NCBI GenBank assembly: GCA_016841625.1
Contig: JAENYU010000003.1
Location: forward strand, 59,063-123,062
DNA from: Methanobacteriota archaeon
Lineage (GTDB): Archaea > Halobacteriota > Methanosarcinia > Methanosarcinales > Methanosarcinaceae
DNA length: 64,000 bases
Direction of reading: 5' to 3'
The translations under genes and the position numbers were made by a program. Within the stretch, counting starts at the first letter, position 1; every line of letters starts with the position of its first letter. Positions 47,969 through 57,481 of the stretch are shown here, one piece after another. Under the pieces are notes generated by a model, which saw nothing but the letters and a program-made list of their open reading frames with translations, did not search any database and was not told the DNA's origin.

Positions 47969-48236
47969 AAACCGGGGTGAGCATAAGCTTCGAGTAAAAA
48001 ACAGGGTAACCGGAATACCGTACCAAGTCTGTTTTGTTCCGTTTGCGAAGCAAACGGCTTTTCCGCAATGCAGAATGAAAATGCCAAGCCGCAAGAAGAA
48101 TATAAAATATATTTTAAAAGTGGGCGGGCTCAGCACCTCAGTCCCGGCGGCTGACGCACGCTTCGGGCCTTCGGGCTTCGCCAAGGTTATCCCCCACTTC
48201 CAGCGCAAAGTGGTAAAGTGGTAAAGTAGTAAGTGG
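47910..48236. repeat. Palindromic repeat-like DNA downstream of and overlapping the end of pylD
   Basis: The segment has several inverted repeats: ttccgcttcggga near 47919, gtcct...aggac enclosing ttcggtcgctccgctccctc (47932-47964), and a GC-rich block with gggccttcgggcttcgcc near 48163-48182 flanked by gtggg and cccac. This resembles the dispersed palindromic elements of Methanosarcina genomes. It ends in short aaagtggt repeats before the SUMF1 gene stop. Confidence 0.55.
48039..48062 (+). terminator. Hairpin after pylD
   Basis: Perfect 8 bp arms ccgtttgc (48039-48046) and gcaaacgg (48050-48057) with a gaa loop are followed by cttttcc. It lies between the converging pylD and SUMF1 genes and could serve either strand. 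Confidence 0.5.
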
Positions 48237-50654
48237 TTACAGTTTCCTCAGGACGCGGAAACCGATGCAGCTGCTGCGGACGCCAGGGCCGAGGTTGTAG
48301 CGAAGCGCTGACCGGCAGCGCCTAGCGTAGTAGCTCCAGCAACCGCCCCGAAGGACCCGGCGAGAGCTATTCCCACCTTCCCATGGACTTCCATCAGAAG
48401 GAGCACCATTATAGTTATCATGCCATCCGTCCTGACACCATTCCCAGACATTACCGTGCATGTCATAAAGGCCCCAGGGATTGGGCTTCTTCTGGCCGAC
48501 TGGATGAGTTTTCTGATTTGAATTATCCCTATACCATGCATAATCGCCAAGTTTCGATTCATCATCTCCAAAGTAATATCTGGTTGTTGTCCCGGCACGG
48601 CAGGCATATTCCCACTCAGCTTCGGACGGAAGGCGGTACTTATCAGTGCCTTCCATTCCATTGAGTTTTCTGACGAACTCCTGAACATCATTCAAGGAGA
48701 CCCGTTCAACGGGAAGATCATCACCTTTAAATTTTGAAGGGTTGCTACCTATTACAGCTTTCCACTGCTTTTGGGTAACCGGATACTTACTCAGGAAAAA
48801 AGGCTTCCTAATCGTGACTTTGCGAACCGGCTGCTCAGTATTATACTCATTAGAACCCATCATGAAATCACCGGCAGGGACCTGAACAAACTCAATGCCC
48901 CGGCTGGTCAGGGTCTTTGGATCCTCGGAGGTCAAGGCTTCTCTTTGTTTCCGAAGTTTTTCTGCTTCGTCGGCTTTTTGTTTCTTCAGCCGTTCAAGTT
49001 CCTCTTTCTCCTTCCGTATTCTCTCTTCTTCCCTCTGCTTCCTCAGACGATCCTGTTCTTCTTTCTCCTTCTTTATTTTCTCCTCTTCCCTCTGCTTCCT
49101 CAGCCGATCCTGCACCTCCTTTTCCTTCCTTATCCTCTCTTCTTCCCTCTGTTTCTTCAATCGACCCTGCTCTTCCTTCTCTTTCCTTCTATCAGCTTCT
49201 TCTTGAGCCTTCCTTTTGATTTCTTCTATATTCCTTGCCGCTTCTTCCTTCTCTTTCCTTATCCTCTCTTCTTCCCCCTGTTTCTTCAGCCGCTCCTGCA
49301 CCTCCTTTTCCTTCCTTATCCTCTCCTCTTCCCTCTGTTTCTTCAGCCGCTCCTGCTCTTCCTTTTCCTTCCTTATTCTCTCTTCTTCCCTCTGCTTCCT
49401 CAGCCGATCCTGCACCTCCTTTTCCTTCCTGATCCTCTCCTCTTCCCCCAGTTTCCTTAACCGCTCCTGTTCTTCCTTCTCCTTCCTTATTCTCTCTTCT
49501 TCAATCTGTCTCCTCAAACGTTCCTTTTCCGCAGTAAAACAATTCTCACAAAGCGGCCTTTCCCCACGTTTTCTCTCTTCACGGAACCAGCTTTCACAGA
49601 TCTGGCAAAAATGAACTCCACATTTTCCACACAATAAGGACCTGTTGGAGGAATCAATGAGGTTCATGCATAAAGGACACTCTCGTTTTCCATTGTCTGC
49701 TTTTGAACCTTCTTTCATACTTCCTGTATTCTGGTTTTCAGGAGAGGGTAACGGATTCGCGAGAGGGGGCCCCACCTTATTATCCTTCAAATTAGCACCC
49801 AAAACTTCGATATGCAACTGCTCCACAAGAGAGTCACAGAGCCGGAGGTACCGAGATTTGAATTCGCTCATGTTGCCTTCATCAAGAATAGTGAGTACTT
49901 TGATGCCGTCATTTAGAAGAGGGTTAATACGTTTATCGGCAATCTCGGGAACTTTTTCGAAATTGGAATGCAGCAAATGAAGTTTGTACAGAAGGTCATC
50001 CTTTCCAATGGAACCGGAATTACAGTATTTGCAAAGGTCGTGTATCATCCGGAAACTATTGGTGAAAACCAGGACCGAATTTGAAGAATAGCGGGTTGAG
50101 AGGCGTTTTTCAGCATAAATGGAAGCTTCATCCGGGTTATTATCGAAGATCTGCCGAAATTCTCCTACCTTGCAGGAATAACGGAACATTTTTTCCCGGA
50201 CATCTACAACTTCAACACCCTGGGCAATAAACTTGCCTGAAATGCCGTATTCGTGCATCAGGCCTTCCCGGCAGTTAACATCAACTTTGAAGAAAATGCG
50301 GCGAGTCCCCCTGCCCACGATGGGGATTCCCAATTGTTTTGGAATAGAGAGGACGTATTTATCGCTCCAGGGGTCACGCTCACGTTTCTTGAGTTCAAAA
50401 CGCCGGTCTATGCCATCAATGTAAGCGTCTGTAATGTTGAGGGCCTGGTGAGTATAGAGTTCAATGGCCCACTGGTCGAGTAGAAGTTCTGAAGGGTTGT
50501 CTACACGCAGGATATACCAGTAAATAACAGGATTTTGCTTGTCGATCCACTGCCTGATGTTAGGCATAGCCCTGCCTTCGGGAGAATCAAAAACAAAATT
50601 TTTGAGGGCAGGGTCGTAGATGGTACGGGTGATCGCGATAGGATGAGAAGGCAT
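48237..50654 (-). CDS. SUMF1-domain protein with RING-like cluster and long charged coiled coil
   Basis: The 805-residue protein has an unrecognised N-terminal region (about 1-290) and a Cys/His cluster CPLCMNLID ... CGKCGVHFCQICESWF ... CENC at about 323-372. A Glu/Arg/Lys coiled coil of repeated EEERIRKEKEEQ-type units follows (about 375-575). The C-terminal SUMF1/FGE fold (about 585-803) shows VQVPAGDFMMGSN, RLPSEAEWEYACRAG, MHGNVWEWCQDGW and RVLRGGCW. At the FGE active-site pair the first Cys is Tyr and the second (RRC) is kept, so formylglycine-generating activity is unlikely. No secretion signal is seen. The relation to neighbouring pyl and ramA genes is unknown. Confidence 0.8.
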   Translation of the reverse strand: MPSHPIAITRTIYDPALKNFVFDSPEGRAMPNIRQWIDKQNPVIYWYILRVDNPSELLLDQWAIELYTHQALNITDAYIDGIDRRFELKKRERDPWSDKYVLSIPKQLGIPIVGRGTRRIFFKVDVNCREGLMHEYGISGKFIAQGVEVVDVREKMFRYSCKVGEFRQIFDNNPDEASIYAEKRLSTRYSSNSVLVFTNSFRMIHDLCKYCNSGSIGKDDLLYKLHLLHSNFEKVPEIADKRINPLLNDGIKVLTILDEGNMSEFKSRYLRLCDSLVEQLHIEVLGANLKDNKVGPPLANPLPSPENQNTGSMKEGSKADNGKRECPLCMNLIDSSNRSLLCGKCGVHFCQICESWFREERKRGERPLCENCFTAEKERLRRQIEEERIRKEKEEQERLRKLGEEERIRKEKEVQDRLRKQREEERIRKEKEEQERLKKQREEERIRKEKEVQERLKKQGEEERIRKEKEEAARNIEEIKRKAQEEADRRKEKEEQGRLKKQREEERIRKEKEVQDRLRKQREEEKIKKEKEEQDRLRKQREEERIRKEKEELERLKKQKADEAEKLRKQREALTSEDPKTLTSRGIEFVQVPAGDFMMGSNEYNTEQPVRKVTIRKPFFLSKYPVTQKQWKAVIGSNPSKFKGDDLPVERVSLNDVQEFVRKLNGMEGTDKYRLPSEAEWEYACRAGTTTRYYFGDDESKLGDYAWYRDNSNQKTHPVGQKKPNPWGLYDMHGNVWEWCQDGWHDNYNGAPSDGSPWEGGNSSRRVLRGGCWSYYARRCRSALRYNLGPGVRSSCIGFRVLRKL

Positions 50655-50857
50655 AGACGTTCAGCTCCTGGTCAAAAGGAATATACAAGAGAAACACTTA
50701 TCAAATTTTTGCTTTTCGAAAAAGTGATGAAAAATATTTTTGAAGTAGAATTATATCAGGATACAACATGAAGGAAAAATAAGGGAAAACAAAAAACAAA
50801 AGAAGAAAAAGGAAAAATTGGAAGAAACGTCCTTTTGAGGACGGTTCCTGAAAAAAC

Positions 50858-52486
50858 TTATTTTGCTTCCTTGATCTGGAGTTTGGACATCTCGATGGCA
50901 TCTTCGGGGCAGATGTTTACGCAGCGGCGGCAGCTTGTGCCCAGGCACTTCTGGCTGTCGTATCTGGCTGTCCGCTTGCCTTCGGCGTCTTCTATTATTT
51001 CGATGGCGTTTTCGGGGCATTCTTTTTCGCATTTGTGGCAGTAGATGCACTTGCTTACGGGGACTTCGAGGACGATGCCGATTTCTTTGAGGATGGCAAG
51101 GCCTTCTGCTCCGACTTCTTCGATGTCCTTGCTGACCCGGCGTTCGATTGAGGCGTGTTCCAGGGTTTGGGGGAGGACGGGGATGCCGTACATTTCGAGC
51201 ATCTGGTTGTACATTTCAAGGGGCATGCCCTGGGTCCAGTAGGAGAGTTCGCAGAGATAGAAGTTGTTGAAGGTTTCGCTGGTAGCCATCATGAGGTGGT
51301 CGGCAGTGATCCTTTTGGCGATCTTGATAACGTCTTCGAGCCTGGACCTGTCCATTACCAGTTCCCGGGCAAGGGCAAGGGAAGTGTTCCCGAACTGGAC
51401 AATATGTTTTGCAAAACCCGGAGCGGCTCCGAGCTGGCGGGCATCTTCGGCATCCACATAAGCCCCTGAGGCTCCGGACATGTAAGCGAATTCCAGGTCT
51501 TCATACTTGATGCCGGAGTCCACGATCAGGGTCATGTGAGCTGCCCGGATTGCCCCGATTGCTTTTCCGGCTTCTTCTACATCCTTTTCGGTGATTTCGA
51601 TGTCAGGACCAAGGACCAGTTTGCCGTTTGGCAGGAGCGGGGACTTTTCGATAAGGCCGCTTTTCAGCGCCAGGGCAAATGTCGAGATCACACCGGTACC
51701 CGTGATGCCAACTGCCTCGTAGCCGTAGAATTCCTTGATATTCCCGGAGATGGGATCAATCAGGTAAGCGTCCCTTTTTTCCATCTCCTTGTCAAGGACA
51801 ATGATCCTCCAGTAGGCTCCTTCGGGTTTCACATCGCAGATCGCTCCGGGGCTTGCGAGCATCCCGCAGCTTATCCCCTGTCCTTCGATTGCAGGACCTG
51901 CAGCGGCACTTGCCGTGATAATCCGCTCCCCGATCTTCAGGGCCATCTCGGCATTTGTCCCGTAATCGGTGACAAGAGCAGGTTTAGTCTGGTCCAGGAA
52001 GTCTGTTTCAAGCATCATTGCCAGGGCGTCTGCCCCAATCTCGTGTTTGATCGCCGGAGGGACGATAACTTCGCAGTTCGGCATTTCCAGTTCCTTAAAG
52101 ATCTCGGAAGCCGGGAACACGCGGGCGTCCCTTTTCACATTTTCCACGCCCAGCATTTTCTGCTTGTTTTCTCCGGCGTATGCAAGGTCCCGGATTTCTA
52201 TGTTCTGGAAAAGGGAAAGCTGGATAGGGTTTCCGCAAACAGCCAGCCGTTCTACTTCAGAGAGGTCAACATCGAATTTAAGGAACATTCTCCTGATGGT
52301 TTCTATTATCACCGCATGAGCCACGTCCTCTCCGGTTGAGATCGCAAAGTCAAGGTGGTCCATGACGTTTCCACCGGGCAGGGGGTGCCCCATGGTAATA
52401 ACCGTTTTAACGGTTTCTTTCGTTTCAAGCTCAATAAGCTGGGCTCGAAAACCGCTAGTACCCAAATCAAGTGCTATGCCGTACAT
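50858..52486 (-). CDS. ramA: Methylamine methyltransferase corrinoid protein reductive activase RamA
   Basis: The 542-residue iron-sulfur protein uses ATP to reduce inactive Co(II) to Co(I) in methylamine corrinoid proteins such as MtmC. The N-terminus GIALDLGTSGFRAQLIELE and the later TDYGTNAEMAL are ASKHA-type ATP-binding segments. The C-terminus binds two 4Fe-4S clusters through CIYCHKCEKECP and CLGTSCRRCVNICP (about residues 485-530). The ATG at 52486 follows ggagaat. It is divergent from mtbA in the same methylamine island. Confidence 0.96.
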   Translation of the reverse strand: MYGIALDLGTSGFRAQLIELETKETVKTVITMGHPLPGGNVMDHLDFAISTGEDVAHAVIIETIRRMFLKFDVDLSEVERLAVCGNPIQLSLFQNIEIRDLAYAGENKQKMLGVENVKRDARVFPASEIFKELEMPNCEVIVPPAIKHEIGADALAMMLETDFLDQTKPALVTDYGTNAEMALKIGERIITASAAAGPAIEGQGISCGMLASPGAICDVKPEGAYWRIIVLDKEMEKRDAYLIDPISGNIKEFYGYEAVGITGTGVISTFALALKSGLIEKSPLLPNGKLVLGPDIEITEKDVEEAGKAIGAIRAAHMTLIVDSGIKYEDLEFAYMSGASGAYVDAEDARQLGAAPGFAKHIVQFGNTSLALARELVMDRSRLEDVIKIAKRITADHLMMATSETFNNFYLCELSYWTQGMPLEMYNQMLEMYGIPVLPQTLEHASIERRVSKDIEEVGAEGLAILKEIGIVLEVPVSKCIYCHKCEKECPENAIEIIEDAEGKRTARYDSQKCLGTSCRRCVNICPEDAIEMSKLQIKEAK

Positions 52487-53250
52487 TTTTTATTCTCCAG
52501 GAGTATGCATGATTTCGAGGCATCCGGAACTCCGGATTGTCCCGTCAGGGGTGGGATATAGGGAAGGTTCAAAGCCTGATCAGGCGAATTTTACCCAGGT
52601 ATTGAAACGGGAATACATTGTATATATAATTCCGGCTTTATATGAGTTATATCTACATCAATATATAATTTTTAGCGATTGGCGTGAAGTTCGCCGTCCT
52701 TAAGCACAATTTTTCAGTTTTTAACCAGAATTGTTCAGTGTTTTACCAGGATTGTTCAATTTATAACCAGAATTGTTCAATTTATAACCAGGATTGTTCA
52801 GTTTTTAACCACAATTCCTGTACCATCAATAAAAAACTTTTTCACCCGATAACTTTTACAAATTAGCCATCGAGTTATCTAAGAAATATGGAATTTTACC
52901 GAAACCTCGGGGTCGTCGAATACGTTGCAAATTTCATACAGCAACTATATTTTACAACTAAAGCCCATTCTTTCGGTTAAATCAATCCAATTCAATTTTC
53001 CTTTATAACTTTTAGTACATACACCCGCATTTACTTAAATGCCTGAATAAATATCTATTTTAATCTTTCCGCGGAACCGGCCACATATAGCAAATTTACT
53101 TGTTTTCAGTCCATTTTCGGGGATTCCGGGCATTATAATTGACATATATTTATAAAATAACATTTAATCTGTATATATTAATGCATATTTATATATACTA
53201 TGATTTTTTGATAATATTCGCTGTTTTAAAAATAGAGAGAGGGAAAACAA
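52487..53250. other. 764-base divergent regulatory region between ramA and mtbA
   Basis: No gene is seen. From about 52705 to 52815 there are five copies of a roughly 21-22 bp unit containing ccag(a/g)attgttca. AT-rich promoter-like segments for ramA lie at about 52615-52675 (tgtatatataat, atatataat). For mtbA a TATA-like catatatttataaaa lies at about 53142-53157, implying a leader of roughly 75 bases. Confidence 0.5.
52705..52815. repeat. 21-22 bp tandem repeat upstream of ramA and mtbA
   Basis: Five units with the core aaccag(a/g)attgttcag or aattgttcaatttat follow one another with small length changes. They are noncoding in all frames that matter. Each unit carries attgttcaat-like inverted symmetry (ttga/tcaa), so binding of a repeated protein is possible. 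Confidence 0.75.
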
Positions 53251-54270
53251 ATGACAGAATATACCCCAAAAGAAAGATTATATCGTGCATTAAGGAAACA
53301 GCCAGTGGACAGAATGCCTTCCGCATGCTTCACACAGACGGCAACTGTTGAGCAGATGGAAGCCTGTGGAGCCTACTGGCCCGATGCCCATGAAGACGCA
53401 GAGAAAATGGCAACTCTTGCGGAAGCCGGGCACACCGTAATCGGTTTTGAAGCTGTACGAGTACCTTTTGACATTACTGCTGAAGCCGAATTATTCAATT
53501 GTGGCATCAAGGCGGGAGACCAGAAGCAGCAGCCTTCTGTTATCAAGCACAGCGTAAAGGACCTGGAAGACCTCGACAAAATCAGGGACTACAGCCTTGA
53601 CGAGAGCAGGGTAGCAAAGATCCTCGAAGCTGTCAAGATCCTTGGAGAAAAATACGGAGACGAACTCCCGGTCATCGGATCCATGATCGGTCCCTTCTCC
53701 CTTGCCCAGCACATCAACGGAGATGCCTGGTTCGGGAACCTTTTCACAGGGGAACCCATTGTCGCCGAACTCCTTGACTTCTGCGCTGACTTCAACGTAG
53801 CATACGCAAAGGCAATGGTCGAAAACGGGGCAGACACCCTTGCAATCATTGACCCCACCGCAAGCTACGAACTCATTGGCGGAGAATTCTACGAGAAGTT
53901 CGCCCTCCCCTACCAGAAGAGACTCGTGGACGCAATGAAGGAACTCGACGTAGCAACCGTCCTCCACATCTGCGGAAACACCACCAACGGGCTTGCAATC
54001 ATGGAAAAGACTGGCGTTGAAGGTATCAGCGTGGACCAGAAAGTCGACATCGCAACCGCAAAGGGCAACGTTGAAAACGCGCTCATAATCGGGAACATCG
54101 ACCCGGTAGCAGCCCTCTGGAACGGGACTCCCGAACTCGTCGCAGAAGAGTCAAAGAAAATCCTCGACGCAGGAGTCGGGCTGCTCGCCCCTGGCTGTGG
54201 GATTGTCAGCATGACCCCAAACGCCAACCTCCAGAAAATGGTCGAGTGTACCATCAACTACAAATACTGA
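53251..54270 (+). CDS. mtbA: Methylcobamide:CoM methyltransferase, methylamine-specific
   Basis: The 339-residue zinc enzyme transfers the methyl group from methylated MtmC (and other methylamine corrinoid proteins) to coenzyme M. The zinc ligands are seen as His239-x-Cys241 in VLHICGN and Cys316 in LAPGCGIV, the HxC...C pattern of the UroD-fold CoM methylases. The methanol-specific paralogue MtaA is similar; the location between ramA and mtmCB identifies MtbA. The ATG at 53251 is preceded by agagagggaaa. Confidence 0.93.
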   Translation: MTEYTPKERLYRALRKQPVDRMPSACFTQTATVEQMEACGAYWPDAHEDAEKMATLAEAGHTVIGFEAVRVPFDITAEAELFNCGIKAGDQKQQPSVIKHSVKDLEDLDKIRDYSLDESRVAKILEAVKILGEKYGDELPVIGSMIGPFSLAQHINGDAWFGNLFTGEPIVAELLDFCADFNVAYAKAMVENGADTLAIIDPTASYELIGGEFYEKFALPYQKRLVDAMKELDVATVLHICGNTTNGLAIMEKTGVEGISVDQKVDIATAKGNVENALIIGNIDPVAALWNGTPELVAEESKKILDAGVGLLAPGCGIVSMTPNANLQKMVECTINYKY

Positions 54271-55138
54271 AAAAATTGAACCGAAAAAATGTAACGTCGG
54301 CTCTGAAGCCGACCCCCCCTTTTTAAACTCCTATTTATATATATCGATTTGGCTTGAATTAAAGCAGTATTAATATCGTTTTTACATCGTGCCCCTCCAA
54401 GCTCATATACAGGTTCTAAAGTCAAAGTGAAAAGAGTGGGATATAAATAATTTTTGCTTTACTACAGCTTTCTGTTAGTTTCAAAGCCCCACCAGGGCAA
54501 AAATCGTAACGATTTAACCTGAATTTTTTTTTCGAAAAGAGATTTCAAAAATATTTCAATATATATTATTTTTAAATATAGTATTCGTTTATATAGTAGA
54601 AAATAGATGTTTAATTTAGGTAATTACCCTTTCTCTTAAGGGCGATTACAGGGCAACGATGCAACGATTATAGTTGGGATACGTTAAGCAGGGACCTGCT
54701 CATCCAGGCCGGATGAAACAGGTCGAAAACATAGAGTAGAAAAAAATTCCCATAGACCCAATGTGAAAAATCCATTCACTGAATGCACCGGACTCTCGTT
54801 CAGGAAATGAATTTCCAGAGGAATTTCAAAATGGCAAAACTCAGAAATTTTTTTCTGGGGTGGAATTCCTGATGGCAAAATGGAAGCGAATTTTCTGCGA
54901 AGAAATTCCGAAATGGTATGTGAACGGAAAAACTGAGCAAATAAGAACCCCACTCAAATCGGCTACCTGAAGACATAGGTAGCGGAGCTTATGAGAACCC
55001 TACTCAGGTCGGCTACTGGAAGTTTTGGATAGCAGAGCATGAGTCGTCCCTCAGAGCAAGAGTCGTTTTTATGTGTATCAGTGGCATTGCGTTGTCCAGA
55101 AACTGACTGATAACGGAGCTATAAATGGAGGTTTAAAA
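54271..55138 (+). promoter_or_regulatory. Long promoter and structured leader region of mtmCB
   Basis: No gene is supported in this 868-base gap. A TATA-like tttatatagt lies near 54590, so the transcript may have a leader of about 500 bases. It contains a strong two-part hairpin at 54693-54724 (gacctg/caggtc and tcatcc/ggatga around aggcc) and a small palindrome cattca-c-tgaatg at 54773-54785. Several loosely repeated ggaatttc/aaaatgg words lie at 54800-54920. A 50 bp direct repeat lies at 54944-55043, whose first copy forms gctacct/aggtagc. Long leaders are known for Methanosarcina methyltransferase genes. Confidence 0.5.
54944..55043. repeat. Two 50 bp direct repeats in the mtmCB leader
   Basis: Copy 1 (54944-54993) and copy 2 (54994-55043) both begin agaaccc and share actca, tcggctac, tagc and gagc blocks at the same spacing. 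Copy 1 contains a perfect 7 bp hairpin (54962-54983); copy 2 keeps only the outer 4 bp of it. Confidence 0.8.
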
Positions 55139-55792
55139 ATGGCAAACGAAGAAACATTTGACAAGCTTCGCGACTCTATTGTTAACCAGGATGTCGCGGG
55201 ATGTGTACAGTTAACCCAGGAAGCCCTTGCCGCAGGAATTCCGGCACTTGAGATTATCACAAAGGGTCTTGCCCCAGGAATGAAGGTCATAGGGGACAAG
55301 TTCGAAGCCGCCGAAATCTTCCTGCCCCAGATTATGATGTCTGCAAAAGCAATGAAAGAAGCAATGGAACTTCTGACTCCTGAACTTGAAAAGACGAGGA
55401 AGGAAGGAGAAGAAACCGGACTTGCAATCACCTTTGTTGCAGAAGGAGACATCCACGACATCGGACACCGTCTTGTTTCAACCATGCTCGGAGCAAACGG
55501 TTTTGATATCCTCGACCTTGGAACCGACGTCCTCAACGAGACTGTCGTGGAAGAGGTTGAAAAGCACAAGGGAGAAAAAGTTATTCTTGTAGGTTCCGCC
55601 CTTATGACCACTTCCATGCTCGGCCAGAAGGACCTCATGGACAGGCTAAGGGAAGAAAGCCTGAGAGACAGCGTAAAGTGCATGTTCGGAGGAGCCCCTG
55701 TTTCTGACGGTTGGATCGCCGAAATCGGAGCAGACGCAACCGCAGAGAACGCTGCAGAAGCCGCAAAAGTAGCTCTTGAAGTTATGAAATAA
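55139..55792 (+). CDS. mtmC: Monomethylamine corrinoid protein
   Basis: The 217-residue corrinoid protein accepts the methyl group from MtmB and delivers it to MtbA. The N-terminal helical domain (about 1-85) is followed by a B12-binding Rossmann domain with the cobalt-ligand motif GDIHDIG (His106), and SALMTTSMLG and FGGAPVSDGW further on. The ATG at 55139 has ggagg upstream; the frame is open to an earlier ATG at 55073. The stop is 16 bases before mtmB, the usual mtmCB arrangement. Confidence 0.96.
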   Translation: MANEETFDKLRDSIVNQDVAGCVQLTQEALAAGIPALEIITKGLAPGMKVIGDKFEAAEIFLPQIMMSAKAMKEAMELLTPELEKTRKEGEETGLAITFVAEGDIHDIGHRLVSTMLGANGFDILDLGTDVLNETVVEEVEKHKGEKVILVGSALMTTSMLGQKDLMDRLREESLRDSVKCMFGGAPVSDGWIAEIGADATAENAAEAAKVALEVMK

Positions 55793-55808
55793 ACCGGGGG
55801 GACCATAT

Positions 55809-57185
55809 ATGACATTCAGAAAATCATTTGATTGCTACGATTTCTACGACAGAGCAAAAATCGGTGAGAAGTGCACCCAGGACGACTGGGACCTCATGAA
55901 GATCCCTATGAAGGCAATGGAGCTCAAACAGAAGTACGGGCTTGACTTCAAAGGCGAATTTGTCCCAACCGACAGGGACATGATGGAAAAGCTCTTCAAT
56001 GCCGGCTTTGAGATGCTTCTGGACCTCGGTATATACTGTACTGACACCCACAGGATCGTCAAGTACAGCGAAGCCGAAATCTGGGACGCAATCAACAACG
56101 TCCAGAAGGAATTCACCCTCGGAACCGGCAGGGACGCAGTCCGTGTCTCCAAGAGAGAAGTAGGCGACAAGAAGAAGCCGATCATCCAGGGTGGTCCTAC
56201 CGGGTCCCCGATCTCCGAAGACGTCTTCATGCCTGTCCACATGAGCTACGCCCTGGAAAAGGAAGTCGACACCATTGTAGACGGTGTTATGACCTCCGTC
56301 CGCGGAAAGCCCCCAATTCCGGGAAGCCCCTATGAAGTCCTGGCAGCAAAGACCGAAACCAGGCTCATCAAACAGGCAGCAGCTATGGCAGGCCGCCCGG
56401 GCATGGGCATATAGGGCCCTGAGACTTCCCTGTCCGCTCAGGGAAACATTGCATCTGACTGCTACGGCGGACAGATCTCCTCCGACAGCCACGAAGTCTC
56501 CCAGCTCAACGAGCTGAAGATCGACCTCGATGCAATCGCGGTTATCGCCCACTACAAAGGCAACAGCGACATCATCATGGACGAACAGATGCCCATTTTC
56601 GGCGGGTACGCCGGCGGCATCGAAGAGACCACCATCGTGGACATTGCAACTCACCTCAACTCCATCGTCATGAGCAGCGCAAGCTGGCACCTTGACGGCC
56701 CTGTCCACATCCGCTGGGGATCCACCAACACCAGGGAAACCCTCACAATCGCAGGCTGGGCATGCGCAACCATCTCCGAGTTCACAGACATCCTCTCCGG
56801 GAACCAGTACTACCCATGTGCAGGCCCGTGTACCGAGATGTGCCTCCTCGAAGCTTCCGCACAGTCCATCACCGACACTGCATCAGGCCGTGAGATCCTC
56901 TCCGGGGTGGCAGCAGCAAAGGGTGTAGTGCAGGACAAGACCACAGGTATGGAAGCCAGGATGATGGGAGAAGTTGCAAGGGCAACCGCAGGCATGGACA
57001 TCGCAGAAGTCAACGGAATCCTCGACAAGCTCGTCGGCCTCTACGAGAAGAACTATGCAAGCGCACCCGCAGGCAAGACCTTCCAGGAATGCTACGACGT
57101 CAAGACCGTAACACCCACGGAAGAGTACGTCCAGGTCTACGACGGCGCAAGGAAGCAGCTCGAAGACCTCGGCCTTGTATTCTGA
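55809..57185 (+). CDS. mtmB: Monomethylamine methyltransferase with in-frame UAG (pyrrolysine)
   Basis: The enzyme transfers the methyl group of monomethylamine to Co(I) of MtmC. The frame contains one TAG at 56412-56414 (codon 202) and then continues to TGA at 57185, giving 458 residues, the known MtmB length, with pyrrolysine at the known position 202. Sequence before (MAGRPGMGI) and after (GPETSLSAQGNIASD) the amber codon is continuous with the family TIM barrel. PylT and PylS in the window supply the decoding. The ATG follows gggggg. A terminator follows. Confidence 0.98.
56417..56443 (+). promoter_or_regulatory. Stem-loop directly 3' of the mtmB amber codon (PYLIS-like)
   Basis: Starting two bases after the TAG, ccctgag (56417-56423) pairs perfectly with ctcaggg (56437-56443) around a 13-base loop. 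A stem-loop at this place in mtmB has been called PYLIS and proposed to favour pyrrolysine readthrough; its requirement is disputed. Confidence 0.7.
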
Positions 57186-57212
57186 ACTCAATCCTTAAGG
57201 CAATAAACCCGG

Positions 57213-57248
57213 GCCGGCGAGACCTCATCGCCGGCTAATTTTTTTTAA
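57213..57248 (+). terminator. Hairpin with T tract after mtmB
   Basis: Perfect 8 bp arms gccggcga (57213-57220) and tcgccggc (57228-57235) with a 7-base loop are followed by taatttttttt. It separates mtmCB from the permease operon. Confidence 0.85.
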
Positions 57249-57259
57249 AAAACGGGCGA

Positions 57260-57300
57260 AATCCTTAAATAGTAAAAAATCTTTTGATGTGGAAAATTTT
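57260..57300 (+). promoter_or_regulatory. Promoter-like region of the mtmP operon
   Basis: The sequence atccttaaatagtaaaa just after the mtmB terminator contains a BRE/TATA-like ccttaaatag (about 57262-57271). Transcription from near 57295 would give a leader of about 70 bases before the 33-codon gene. Confidence 0.45.
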
Positions 57301-57363
57301 TTACGAATAGACGACCGAATGCAAAAAAACAGTGTTTAAAAAAATATCGGGGGATATGAGAAA

Positions 57364-57465
57364 ATGGACATATGGACTATCATAAACGGTATGATATATC
57401 TCCTTGCTTTTGGATTGATGGCCTGGGTTTTGCTGGACGCCAGTAAAGTTTCGAAAAGGAACTAA
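57364..57465 (+). CDS. 33-residue single-span membrane protein ahead of mtmP
   Basis: An ATG at 57364, with ggggga 10 bases upstream, opens a 33-codon frame ending in TAA 16 bases before mtmP. The product is MDIWTIINGMIYLLAFGLM followed by AWVLLDASKVSKRN: one hydrophobic helix (residues about 6-25) with a basic tail. Size and position resemble small accessory subunits found beside sodium-solute symporters and amino-acid permeases. I infer that it is a subunit of the MtmP transporter. It is too short to recognise by homology, but the tight spacing and good ribosome-binding site support expression. Confidence 0.7.
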   Translation: MDIWTIINGMIYLLAFGLMAWVLLDASKVSKRN

Positions 57466-57481
57466 CTGAGAGAGGGATAAT

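Noticed and set aside
48237..48700. SUMF1 domain as a true formylglycine-generating enzyme
   Set aside because: The first of the two active-site cysteines is replaced by Tyr, and no sulfatase gene is nearby.
56412..56414. In-frame stop in mtmB that would make it two broken genes
   Set aside because: The UAG is at codon 202, the known pyrrolysine site, the full length is 458 residues and the decoding machinery is in the window.
55824..56708. 294-codon minus-strand frame opposite mtmB
   Set aside because: It is antisense to mtmB and explained by the GC-rich third positions of that gene.
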